DNA from: Rhynchonema sp. JSB1_4
Lineage: Eukaryota > Nematoda > Chromadorea > Monhysterida > Xyalidae
NCBI GenBank assembly: GCA_030248065.1
Contig: JASAMV010002578.1
Span: 98,418-162,417 of the forward strand
DNA length: 64,000 bases
Direction: 5' to 3'
Shown: positions 52,832 through 63,660 of the stretch, in pieces
How the letters are laid out: each line of letters starts with the position of its first letter
Position numbering within the stretch: position 1 is the stretch's first letter
Made by a program: the position numbers and the translations under genes
The notes under the pieces: model-generated
What the model was told of the DNA's origin: nothing
The model's database searches: none
What the model saw: only the letters and a program-made list of their open reading frames with translations

Positions 52832-55800
52832 ATGTTGCTTCGACATTTGCTAACCGCTGTAATCTGCTACATTCCCTATCAGTTTATTGTGACCGATGCT
52901 CAGCCCCAACAAGTGCACAGGCGATTTGAGTACAAACATAGCTTTCGGGCACCGAAGCTGGCGCAATCAGATGGGACGATTGCGTTCTGGGAGATAATGG
53001 GCGGTTGGTATCTTGTGATTTGTGTGTCTCTCTGCTTGTCTGCGTTAATTTTTTTCAAAAATAAAATTTCTCAGATGCGATCGCCAGTCCCGAACAGTTG
53101 CGTCTTGTGCCGTCAATGCGAAGTCGACGCGGCGCGGTGTGGAACAAAAAGCAGTTTGGAATGTCTGCCGAGTGGTTCGAAGTCGAAATCACACTCAGAG
53201 TCACTGGATCCGGCAGAATTGGCGCCGATGGATTGGTTGGTTGCTTGGTTTTTTTTCCTTGGGTGAGGAGAAGCTGGATGGTAGAAACGAGCATGGTAGC
53301 TTTTTACTACAGTAAGCACTGTCAGCCAGCGTTGGAGGTGGGGGGGAGCCGCCCAGTACAGTAGGTATCCCCCTCGCCTGGTACAGTAGGTATCCCCCCC
53401 GATGTCTGGCATGGTACAGTAGGTATCCCCCCTATTCTCACCCCGGTACAGTAGGTATTTGCCCCAAATATGCCCCAAAACTGCCAAATTCGCGCGCTTG
53501 TTTTCACACGATTCCACACATAATAAAAACATTAAAAATTTTCATCCCAAAACCTAACCCCCCAAACCCCCCTAGGTACATAACCCCCAGGCCATCGGCT
53601 GTGGTACAGTAGGTATCCCCCTCCAGAGTACCTCCAACACTGCTGTCAGCATAGGTTGTGTAACCTGCTGTATTGCCTATTAGGGTTAGAGGTCGGGGGG
53701 GTACCCGACACCCGACACCCGACAGCCGACACCCGACATCTGGAAATACCCGACACCCGACACCCGACATCTCAGAAAAAAAGCCGACACCCGACACCCG
53801 ACAGTTGCAAAAAAACCCGACACCCGACATCTCGTTTTTGAAAAAAACCCGACACCTGTTTTTGGAACAAAAACAGGCAAATTTTTGCTCATTTGCATCA
53901 TGAGTGCAATTTTTTGGCTCAAGTTACTGAATTCAAGTATTTTCACACGAAATAAACACCAAAATGTCACATTCTGCGTTTTCGGAAACACTTGGTTCGA
54001 AGAAAATTTTCTCTAAAAATTCTTCTCTCAAGCAATACTGATGTTTTGAACCGTAAGTGTCGGGTGTCGGCTGTCGGGTGTCGGGTCCGAAAAAACCCGA
54101 CACCCGACATCTGGGGGACCCACACCCGACACCCACACCTACACCCCCCCCACCCCCCCCCCACCCCCCTATTGCCTATACCTATCTCCTTCCGCGGTCC
54201 CCTTGCAGATCTACCGTAGTAAAAGGCTGCCATCCACCGTCCACGTTCTCCTCCCCCTGTTTCTTGTGCATGTTCGTATTTTTCATAGCCTTTGTTGTTA
54301 TCCATTAGTGCAGCTAGAGCGAATCAGTTCCAAGATCAAGCAGACTTTCTTTTATGGCAACCGAAACTGAGGTTTACGCTTTGATCTCTTCAGGGTTTTT
54401 GGTACACGCCAACGAAAGGCCAAATCGGACCCGTGTTTGGTTCAAATGATTACTGGACCGGTTTAGGAATCCTGTTCGATTCCTTTGATAATGACAATCA
54501 AGTGGGCTTATTTTTATTTTTCTGTGTTTCACACGCCAAATGCCTTGCATTTTGGTGGCATTTCTTGAAAAAAATTTTTTCCAGCGAAACAATCCGTACA
54601 TTATGCTGATGGTGAATGATGGCACGCGCTCCTTCGATCATCAAACGTTGGTGTTTTGAATCAATTTTTGCAGACATTGATGAAAGCAGTTTTCACAAGA
54701 AAATTTCAGGGACGGCTCTGGTCAAATGCTGGGCGGATGTCAGAAGGATTTCCGCAATCGACCGTTTCCGGTCAAAGTGCGTGTGCAGTACTACAAGAAC
54801 GTTGTGACGGTTAGTCAATCATTTTTGTCTGTTGTCGCAACTTATTCTTGCGAACGGTGTCTTGAAGGTTGCAGAAATGAGAATTTATACTCCCTTACTT
54901 GGACTGGAAATGTTTTGGTAGTTTCACATGACATCAGAAATGTGCATCCTTCGCCAAAACAATAGGGTATTATTCGAAACCGATTGCAATTCCCAAACAA
55001 TTCAAAATATCATAATTGAGCTGAGCTTATTGCACAAAGTAACAGAATTAGAAAATACATGATGGTTTGTGGGCAGGAACAACATGGTCGGGATTTTTAC
55101 ACAAACCCAGCAACTTTGGGACCATTATCCTGTGTAGAACAGATCCCCGATGAGAAAATGCATCATGATTCACTTTGTCAGGTGATGGTTCACGACGGCA
55201 TGTCCCAGCAGGACCGATTCGAAATGTGTCTTCGCGCCGAAAATATCGTTCTGCCGCGAACAGGCTATTTCGGTTTATCGGCGGCCACCGGTGGATTGGC
55301 GGATGATCACGACATTCTCGGATTCAGCACCGTCTCACTCATGGCTGAAGCACCGAAACCGGTCAGTTGCAATTGGATAATGATCCATTTATTTGAGTAT
55401 TGGTGCCACGCCTATGACCAGATCATCCAGACGCACGTGTTTGAGTTTGCAGTCACTCGTGATGCCACCGCGAGACAGCAGGGGGTCGACACATTTCTCT
55501 GGATTTCAACTAACGGGTCCGCAAACCATTTTCCCCTAATATCACTTTACAACAAAAAACGTTAATCATAACACATATCCCTTCAGCCCAGGGTTTATTT
55601 GTTCAAAATGGGTTAGTAGCATAAAGCTAGGAAAGTGAAAAATTTAGTAGCTTTTTTCTGCTGAAATGCCAATTTACTAGCTTTTTTGGCAAAAATATAA
55701 AAATCTAGTAGCTTTTACGCTACTAAATTTGAAAATTTACTAGCTTTTCAAAAAAAATTAGTAGCTAAAAAACTACTACTAAATCCGTGCTTCAGCGTCA

Positions 55801-57298
55801 CGCCGATGGTCTCGAATACCCCGCGAAACCTAGGCGTAGACAGGACTCCAAATTAATTTTTTCAATAATTTGCTAAATACAACAGTCACACAATGCTCTC
55901 GCATCCCTTCAGCCAGCCCCGATGCCTGACGACGAACGAAAACGTTACGAAGAGCAGTATCAACGCGAACAGGAACGTTACCGCGAAGAACAGGAGAAAT
56001 TCAGACGGGAACATCCGGACAAAGTCAGGAAACCGAGAGATGAATTTGAGGTTGGCTAGTTTTGAATGACACTGTAAGGACGGATGATATTTTACAACAT
56101 GTACATTCCATGTTAATATTCTGAAATTCCCAACGCAGATGGAAGACACGAACGTTCGCGAATACCGATTGATCTACGAAAGCCAGGAAGCGATCAGACA
56201 GATTATGCATCAGTTGGACACCAAGATCACGGGACTGCAACAGACACAGACACAAGTTATGCAACAAAGTGAGTCGTTCAATCTGTTTGTTGCAATGGTA
56301 TATTGTGCAGCCAAGATAAGTGATTTTTTGAGAGAGGTTGATGTGCAGGAAACATTGAGAGCTGTGCTTTGTGCAAAAATTGTGCAATAATCATGTCTGT
56401 TTTTTCTTTTATTTTGAACCGCTCTTTTGGAATACACAGAAAGTTGGTGTCGTACAAGTTTCCTGGGAAATTTTATTCCTCTTATCGTATAAATCGCAAT
56501 CGATTCAAGAAAGGACAATAGGAACAACAACAAACATTTCCTTGCCTGTATTCCAGTCCAAAACATTCCCCGCGGTGGCACGGGTCAGGTGCAGCCTTCG
56601 GGAGGCGGTGGAGCACCAGTGGACACTTTCAATAGGAACGAAGTGAATGAAGTGCTCAATACGCTCAGAGAGGTTGTTTGATAGCTTTGATTTATTTATC
56701 AAAATATATCTTTGAACGTTACTTTATTTGTCTCAGGTCAATTCAGCGATCGGAAATATACGCAGCTACGTCAACGAAGTCTACACACGGACGTTCAATA
56801 TTGAACAGAAAGTCAACCAAGGCGGTGGGGCACAGCCCGCCGGTCAGGGAAGTGTGCAACAAGCTGGAAGTACTGGTCCGTTTGTTTTCAATTATACTGT
56901 ATGTCTATTCTCTTGTATTGTATTTAAATTCATTTTGCAGGCGACACTTATAATATACAACAGATCAAGAGTTATGTCGAGGGCATCAAAATCGATGTTG
57001 AACAAATCAGATCCGCTTCCAGGATGGGTCAAGCGGTGAATTCATTTTATTTTCTCTTTCAAAATATATACCCCGGTTTATCAACCAAAATTCTGCATTT
57101 CCAGCCCGGCATGTGTCCAACGCCAGATTGTTTGCGTGGTGCTGTGTTCTATGTGGTGATCGCCATACAAAGCACCGTCATCATTATACTGTTGCTCATG
57201 AAGTGAGTGTATTTCGAAAAACTGAAAAAAACATTCGAAAGACATTCAACACCGTATATTATTTCAGACGTGGTCAGGACAAAGCCAAGTTCTACTGA
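52832..57298 (+). CDS. ERGIC-53 / LMAN1 L-type lectin cargo receptor
   Basis: Thirteen exons give 509 residues (human protein about 510): 52832-53003, 53075-53235, 54394-54501, 54585-54646, 54710-54809, 55182-55361, 55913-56050, 56139-56268, 56557-56672, 56737-56875, 56941-57035, 57105-57202 and 57268-57298. All phases agree. A signal peptide (MLLRHLLTAVICYIPYQF) precedes the lectin domain: FEYKHSFRAPKLAQSDGT, RVTGSGRIGADG, GILFDSFDNDN with Ca/sugar ligands, DHQ, CQKDFRNRPFPVK, and SAATGGLADDHD with the GGL sugar-binding loop. A charged coiled-coil stalk follows, then CPTPDC, a transmembrane helix (AVFYVVIAIQSTVIIILLL) and the tail RGQDKAKFY. The protein cycles between ER and Golgi carrying glycoproteins. 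Its tail is KxKxx with Phe-Tyr instead of KKFF, still fitting COPI retrieval. Introns 2 and 6 contain hAT-like elements. Confidence 0.95.
53327..53642 (+). mobile_element. hAT-like element E in ERGIC-53 intron 2
   Basis: The ends CAGCGTTGGAGGT and CAGTGTTGGAGGT (complement of the right end) are flanked by perfect 8-bp copies CTGTCAGC at 53319-53326 and 53643-53650. The interior has about five copies of GTACAGTAGGTATCCCCC, a relative of the motif in element D. A short GC run, CGCGCGC, lies near 53491. Non-coding. Confidence 0.85.
53681..54171 (+). mobile_element. hAT-like element F in ERGIC-53 intron 2
   Basis: Starts TAGGG and ends CCCTA, with 8-bp copies TTGCCTAT at 53673-53680 and 54172-54179. 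TAGGG ends are known for hAT elements such as maize Ac. The interior is dominated by CCCGACA repeats at 53701-53860 and by inverted and direct copies at 54057-54130. Reading frames through it are repeat artefacts. It starts 30 bases after the repeat copy flanking element E. Confidence 0.75.
55589..55789 (+). mobile_element. Small hAT-like element H in ERGIC-53 intron 6
   Basis: Begins CAGGG and ends CCGTG, flanked by CTTCAGCC (55581-55588) and CTTCAGCG (55790-55797), seven of eight bases identical. The interior is an array of TTAGTAGCTTTT-like units in both orientations. The ends are short, so this is the least secure member of the set. Confidence 0.55.
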
Positions 57299-58293
57299 CC
57301 AACACCAATGTGATATTTGGGCAGCTTTCATCCCTTTGCTTTGCCGCACCCTGCGTTATCAAGGTAAACGCCAAATGTTCGTTTGTACCCTCTCGTTGAG
57401 AAATGTCTACTTGTGAACTGCCAGCTTGCTCGTTAACATGAACAAAGCGTGAATCTTTGTTTGTTTGTTTTTAGGGCGCTTTGGAGTAGATTGCATCCAA
57501 ATGCGAATTTAGGCAAAATTCATTTTATAAACCTTGTTGCTGGCTTGAAAACTTCTATCATTGGGGCACTGTTATGTTTTTGTTCGCAAAATTTGAATTC
57601 CTAGATTTATTTATATTTTTGTTTCCAAGAGCTGTGATGTTTCTTGTGTTGGATGTTATGTGTCTGCTACAAGTCGACAGAGAATGGAAGTTGTTTTGTG
57701 ATCAGAAATTATAATCATTTCATAATAGTGTCGTGCGTTTCCTACATTTCTATTGGCTATTTTTCTAAAAATTCGATATCGCTTTTCTGGTTTACATGTA
57801 GAAATTTGACAATTCTAGGTGCTTCATTTATTCAAGTAATTGGTGTCCACAAACCAAATTGCTGTTTCGTATTTTGTAAAGATTCGCGCTTTTTGTTGGA
57901 GAAACAACCACACAGAGCATGAGAGCCATTACGATCATCAAAACCGACGATATTTTCGCATGTTTTTTGTTGTACATTGGTATTATTGTTTCAAAAGGCT
58001 GACAGTATTGCACTGGATCTCTTGTAATCGGGGTATGCGAATGCTTGGGGAATGTTAGTGACATATCATGAAAATTTTGCAGCGCCATGTGTGCTCTAAA
58101 TATTGTGGTTCTCTAAAAAAAATTTGATTTTCTGTCTGTAAAAATCTGGGGCAAATCTCTACTTTTTTCTTTCGGTCTGTTATTTCTTTATCGCTGGAAG
58201 TTTTTGTCTGCATTTTGTGTCGTCTCGGTTTCGTGTCAAACAGAGTAACCATAACATGACTCGCGGATAAAACTCTTGAGCTTAAGTCTGTGT
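57299..58293. other. Convergent 3' regions of ERGIC-53 and TYW5
   Basis: No further exon is seen. The two genes converge here, so much of this kilobase should be 3' untranslated sequence plus a narrow intergenic gap. The TYW5 polyadenylation signal lies at its right edge. Confidence 0.5.
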
Positions 58294-58299
58294 TTTATT
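58294..58299 (-). promoter_or_regulatory. Polyadenylation signal of TYW5
   Basis: AATAAA on the minus strand, about 30 bases after the TGA stop at 58328-58330. It is the first canonical hexamer downstream of the gene. Confidence 0.6.
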
Positions 58300-58327
58300 G
58301 ACACATTTTTGTTTATTATAATTGACG

Positions 58328-60738
58328 TCACAGTGATAACGACTTCTGCAACTGCTCGATCAAACGCAACGTATAGAATTCACGGTAAGCATCGGGAAGT
58401 ACTTTGAGCTGTTGTATAGCCTTTTGAACGCCCTGCAAGGATAAACTAAAATGTAGGTAACCATTGTTCAATCAAAAAACAAATGAAAACGAGAACGAAA
58501 TACAACAATCCACTTGCCTGTTGTGCTCTCTGCGCAGGCAGCAGGTCGTGATTAGCATACACGTCTTTTGCATCATACAAACTTGCATCGCGCAGTTCTT
58601 TCCAGAACGCATTCACGTTCACGCACATGCTTAGCGCTCGCGTGTTGTGGAACCAAAATGCTGAAATTGTTCGTAACAATGGTTGATGCGAAACTGGCTA
58701 GGAACTGAGGGGGGTCGGAGAAAGGGATTCATGCTGTTTGCTGCAACGTGAATTTCTAAATGCGAAGCCGTACAATGGTACAATACACCCCACAGTTAAT
58801 GTCAAGCAGTGGTGTCGTTGGGAAATCAAAAAGTCAGGATACCGGATACCCAAAATCCAAAATTTTCGGATACCGGATACCCAAAATGAAAAATCTCGGA
58901 TACCAGGGGGGGTTGCTCCCTAAAATAAAAAATCTCGGATACCCAAGGGGGGTTGTTCAAAAAAGGTCAATTTTTAAGAGGAAAATCGAGCAAAATCGGT
59001 GTTGAAAGTGCAAAAAATGGTCATTTTGGGGGTTATGCTTGCGCCAGCAAGCGATTTTGAGCATTTTGGAGGTAAAAACGGGCGATTTTTACGGTTTTCG
59101 AAAAAAAATTTTAGGGTAGGATACCCCTGGACAAAAAGTCAGGATACCGGATACCCCTGGGTGAAAAAATCAAGATACCGGATACCGGATACTAGGGGGT
59201 AACCCCCCCCCCCTTCCCCCCCCCCAACGACACCACTGATGTCAAGTTCTAAACCCAAACGCTGTAAACGCAGTTCTGAAACACTGCGCACATTTCTCTG
59301 CCTGGCTGGCAAGCTGCACGTGTACGTGCTGCCCGAATGTTTCAAAAGTTGATTTTCGGGCTTAGAGCTTGACGGCACTTATTTCATTGCACGGCAGCGA
59401 ATTTAGAAATTTACTATATCATAGGTGTTTTGTTCCCCTCTGACCAAATGATTTCAAACTGAGTTGTTTCACTGATTTCGAAGTGATATTGAAATTGAGT
59501 GGCAATTTGCAGCAGTATTGATGCAAAAACTGCGATGCGAAAGATGCACAGGATAGAGGCCAGCGCTCGTTTTGACCGTGCGTTTGCCGCTCCCATGACA
59601 TAATAGAAATAGAAATACAGACCACATATTAAGGTGATGACTGTTTCTGCAATATTCAGTTGTTTCTGTGACACCAGCACATCAACCAACCAGGAATGTA
59701 GAGCACATCACCGGGATCCAGCACAACCGAAAGGCGAGTGGCTTGGCAAAACAGCGGAAATCGTTCCGAGTCTACGCAGTCAATGTCAAGCACTTGAGAC
59801 TTATCACCTGAAATGCGTTTTCTCGATGAACGCAAATGAGCAAACTCAGTAATTGGGCGGGATGAACCTTTGAGATATAGATAAGGCACGTCAGACGGCG
59901 GGAAGAGATCAACACGTTTCGAACCGACAACTTGCAGCAGAATATTGTCCATAACCTGAAAATGAACACAAAACCATAAAAAATAAACCTTTGGCATAAA
60001 ATTAGCAATCAAAGTTCACTGACGCACATCGTAGTGAGTCCACATTTGCACATCGGGAGACGAAATCCTCAAAACGGATGAGAAAATTCGGTCTTTGGGA
60101 ATGACATCCTCCAAAAACGATACTTCGTTCCACAAATCGGGGAAATCCCTGGCCACAGATGCGACCTCTCTGCGCTGGTCGTTGGTTGATAACGCGCGGA
60201 GATAGTAAAGCTCGCTCTGCGATGTGTTATATATTTCAAAAGCACAATTTATATTTGATAAAAAAATCCATAGAGAAAAAGAACCAACTTCAGAAATGAA
60301 ATGATCGGGCTGCGACTTCCGAGAGCACCGATCGATCAGATCGTGAAGTTTCATGGTCCTGCAAAATATCCTGATTATTAAAAACACAACACCATGTTTG
60401 TGGAAAATTTTCCAATTCTGCTGCTGACAAACTTGTATTTGAAGTTTTTGTCGATGAAACTCATGCGTTCGGCCACAGTGACGTGCGTGGCGACATCAAC
60501 ATTTGGCAGTTTGGACTTTAATTTGGGCAAATCATGGCCGAATGCCAATAATCGCTCACAGAACGATGAATCGTGAAGGACTAGGGGCTGGGTGAATGTA
60601 GACGGGGATGCGGATGTGCATGGCTCTGATGCCTGAAAGCAAAAAAACATAAACATGGAATCTACGCAACATCAGCACGTTACAGATCTTCCTTGTGATT
60701 GAATTTGCTGCGGACTGCTGAGTTCCGGTTGACCTCAT
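58328..60738 (-). CDS. TYW5: TYW5, JmjC-type tRNA wybutosine hydroxylase
   Basis: Exons: 60738-60679 (tentative), 60632-60433, 60358-60289, 60216-60028, 59955-59691, 58660-58518 and 58432-58328, about 343 residues. Motifs match TYW5: MSFIDKNFKYKTMKLHDLI, SELYYLRAL, SSVLRISSPDVQMWTHYDVM, KRVDLFPPSDVPYLYLKG, DVLYIPAFWFHNT and VNVNAFWKELRDASLYD. The Fe(II)/2-oxoglutarate ligands are present: His and Asp of THYD and the His of WFHN. The enzyme hydroxylates the wybutosine precursor at position 37 of tRNA-Phe. The tail VQKAIQQLKVLPDAYREFYT also fits the family. The first exon and its donor (AAC|GTGCTG) are the weakest part. The intron at 58433-58517 has a GC donor. The intron at 58661-59690 holds a hAT-like element. 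Confidence 0.92.
58433..58517 (-). other. GC-AG intron in TYW5
   Basis: The exon ends CAACAG and the intron begins GCAAGT, otherwise a perfect donor match, ending TCCTTGCAG. Phase is kept and the joined protein (RAQQ, then GVQKAIQQL) aligns with the family pattern. GC-AG introns are a known minor class. Confidence 0.8.
58807..59238 (+). mobile_element. hAT-like element G in TYW5 intron
   Basis: Perfect inverted ends CAGTGGTGTCGTTGGG and its complement, flanked by perfect 8-bp copies ATGTCAAG at 58799-58806 and 59239-59246. The interior has arrays of GGATACCGGATACCC-type units near both ends. The middle is AT-rich and non-coding. Confidence 0.9.
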
Positions 60739-60843
60739 TTAAATTTAATTTTACCTATTCGTTAGACCGTATGTCCAACTTCCGTAGCTTTTTTGACAAA
60801 TTTTAGGCGCATTTTGCGCCACCTTAAAACCATTTGCCTACCA

Positions 60844-61560
60844 CTACACAGTCTGCGGAGCTGATTTTGAGAAGGGGGTTTCAATCGCAAGAAAAGTGTA
60901 ATACCTGATACCTTGGAAAAACATGCCGATACCCAATAACTTCCTATCTCTAAACCCTGCCACTCTCACCTTCACTTCACTTTCATCCTCCTCCTTTTCC
61001 TGACGCAGTATCACTGAACAAAACTGATTGAGGTCAGTCGTCGAAGACACAGAGATTCCATTGTCGACCAGAGGTCGCAATCGGGCCGGCCCGAGCTCGA
61101 GCCGGGCCAGGACGGGCCGCAGTTTTGGGCTGTTGGTTCGGATTGGGCCGGAGATTTGGAGGATCGTGCTTGGTGAAGCTTCTGTCTGACTGAAGTGACT
61201 TTTTGTACTGAAAACTAAGGATTTTTTGTCAAAAACACCAAATTTTCCTACGGATTCCCATTCCGCAAGTAAGTGATCAGTACTTGTCCATCTGACAACA
61301 TTTTTATTGAAAGCAATGAATTTTCCACAAAATATGGGTTCAGAAAAATCGCAAAAATTATGACAAAAATCGAGTAAAACGCTGACCCAAAAAATCGGGC
61401 CGAGCCGAGATTTGGCCAACTCGGACCAGGCCGGGCCGGACCGGAGATTTTGGGGGAAAAAAACGCCTGGGTCGTTTTTCGTTTTTTTTAAACCCTGAAT
61501 TTCCTTGATTTTCCCTGATTTTTCAGGGAAAGTACCCTGATTATCAAGGAAAATCAATTT
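60844..61560 (-). repeat. Interspersed repeat, second copy of the GGGCCGG family
   Basis: 61060-61470 matches the repeat at 50.12-50.51 kb in orientation and order (ATCAGTACTTGTC, AAAATTATGACAAAAATCG, GCTGACCCAAAAAATC, GGCCGG runs). A 237-codon minus-strand frame spans it, but its Pro/Leu/Arg-rich content comes from the repeat, and no known domain is visible. Just beyond is a short palindromic stretch near 61495-61555 (TTCCTTGATTTTCCCTGA and its inverted copy). Confidence 0.65.
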
Positions 61561-62084
61561 TTTGTCCCATTTTTTTCAAAAAATTTTCGACCAATTTTTA
61601 CTTTGTCGAGATACGTCGATATACGGAGTTTGACTTTCAATGATGACCCCGGCCAAAGTTGGTCCCATGATGCGGGTCTGATATGGGATCTTAACTCGCT
61701 AGAAAAGGGTTGAAACCAGTTTATTTTGCCTCAGGACACATAGAATTACTTCATTTAACCACGTTTTCTTCCCAACATGAGCGTTTTCCAATTTTTTGGG
61801 GGCATATTTTGGTCATCTGGGCGTTTGAAAAAAAAACGTTTTTTGCCCAACCCTGACTGTACCAGAGCCGATGGCCTGGCCCAGGCCGCCTGGGGCTCAG
61901 TCAATCAGTCTCAATGTTTGATCTGCAAGAGTCATAAACACCAGTGTGGTGGACAAAGAACAGTGGGATCAGTCTGAATAGAATGCCGTGTTTTAAAAAC
62001 TCCCACTGTCATTTTCCACGAGAACGGTTCCCAGCCAAACAAAACTAATTTTCTTTCACTGAACAACAGTCTAAGCGGGTCACC

Positions 62085-62421
62085 ATGACCTTTTCGCAAG
62101 CCAAAATTTTTCCAATATTCGCGAGCTTGCTGATTCTTGCAACGTTTAGCTTTGAAACATCAGCCGAAATCGAACAAAATCAGTCAAATTCAACAACACC
62201 GAACTGCACGTGTGACCAGGTCGCTCAACCACCACCACTTCAATGTCTCTGTGAGTCTATAACACACTGTATTTTGTTCGAATTCGTAGTTGTCCTTTGA
62301 CATTTCACATCTTGTTCTTCAGCTCTCGCCGATCTTTCGATGGTGACCTCAGTGGCGACGCTCATCGTTCTGTTTGTCGGCGGAGCCATTCTGTTGGCAT
62401 GTCGCGTTGCCAGGCAGCATG
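62085..62421 (+). CDS. Small signal-peptide and membrane protein (incomplete)
   Basis: Exon 1 (62085-62250) encodes a clear signal peptide (MTFSQAKIFPIFASLLILAT) and a short extracellular part with N-glycosylation sites (NQSNST) and CTCDQ. Donor CTCT|GTGAGT joins an exon at 62323, giving LSLADLSMVTSVATLIVLF, a transmembrane helix ending LLACRVARQHG. The end of exon 2 and the link to later exons are unresolved. Later candidates are a polar segment at about 62763-62949 (MEQRNRSDSKTQQS, rich in Asn, Gln, Ser and Thr; donor CCGAAG|GTAGAT) and a segment near 63108-63225. A type I membrane protein of unknown function. Confidence 0.5.
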
Positions 62422-63444
62422 GTCAGGCATATTTAACTAAATTTCGCCAAGTTTCTGTATATGCATCGATGGGCATGATAGCAAGAATGAGGGTTTCCAC
62501 ATCAGCCACCCAGACTTATAATACACAGTTGGTACCAGAGCTAAACAAACTTGTGAGCTCTTTTTATTTTTTGAATTTTTGGCGCCGTATGCGCGATATT
62601 GGAAAAAGTGGCCCGCCCATAGAAAAAACGCCATATTACTCACCCTGAAACTCACCCTGAAACAGAGAGGCCAGACAGTTCGTCTCTTCGCTGAAAAACT
62701 TTTGAGTTCGAAAATATAAATTACTTTCCATGTGATGCACACACGCGCACAAACACCAGGGACATGGAGCAACGCAACAGAAGTGATTCAAAGACACAAC
62801 AGTCAATGACACACAGTTCGGCATCGACGACAACCAAACTTTGTGAAACATCGACAATCACTCAAAATGACTGCGGAAACGGAGAGAATCAAATCAACAT
62901 GATTCGCCACGCGACTCAACAAAATGAGTCATCGCAGAACAGTCCGAAGGTAGATTTGCGTTTATGTTTCTTAAGTTGTTTGATATACATCGATGGGCAT
63001 GTTGTAATGACGGAGACTGATGGCGTGTCTATGCTTTCTCATTTGAGGTCAAGGTGGAAGTTTGTCAAGACTGCGTGTTTTTGTCTTTGGCTTTTCACGG
63101 ACTGAGAGCACCCCCGGCACACAAATACTTCTGGATCACACCTCCAGCGCACTGGCCGGACGGCGCACTATCTCTCTTGTGTCGGACGAAATATCCCCCG
63201 CCATGTCTTTTTCTCGTGTTACATATGTACGTGTCATAATATCGAGAAACCAGCCATGAAGAATAGATATCATGAATAGAACAACTCCAAATCGCCCAGC
63301 AGAGCGAACAGCAGATAAAAAAATTGGGTGAAACATGTACAATTTGCGGCAAAGGTTTCATTTGTGAGTTAATGGCTGGGATACGATCCGTAAACATAAA
63401 ATTTTGGCACACGCTCAAACTGAACAGTTTATCTACCATCACAG

Positions 63445-63660
63445 CGATTCAAGACGCATTTGACACATTTGAATAGGAAAAACTCTTCAAATGTGATCAA
63501 ATGTCAAATCAAACTTGACAAATATATTCAAACTCTATTCAAATGTCAAATCAAATGCAGACATTCTCTTCAAATCAAATCAAATCTGTGTTCAAACTTG
63601 TCAAATGTATTCAAATGTCTTCAAATGTTATTCAAATGTGTTCAAACTTCCTCATATTTT
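63445..63660. repeat. Array of TTCAAATG / CAAATC motifs
   Basis: More than fifteen copies of TTCAAATGT or TCAAATCAAA variants in about 200 bases, irregularly spaced. This resembles the motif arrays inside the hAT-like elements, but no inverted ends or 8-bp flanking copies were found. The rest of the window to 64000 shows no gene. Confidence 0.75.

Noticed and set aside
53656..54305. Thr/Pro/Arg-rich frames in ERGIC-53 intron 2
   Set aside because: They derive from CCCGACA repeats in element F. The flanking exons splice in phase without them.
60844..61557. 237-codon minus-strand open frame as a gene
   Set aside because: It overlaps an interspersed repeat whose second copy at 50.1-50.5 kb does not keep the frame. 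No domain or splice context is visible.
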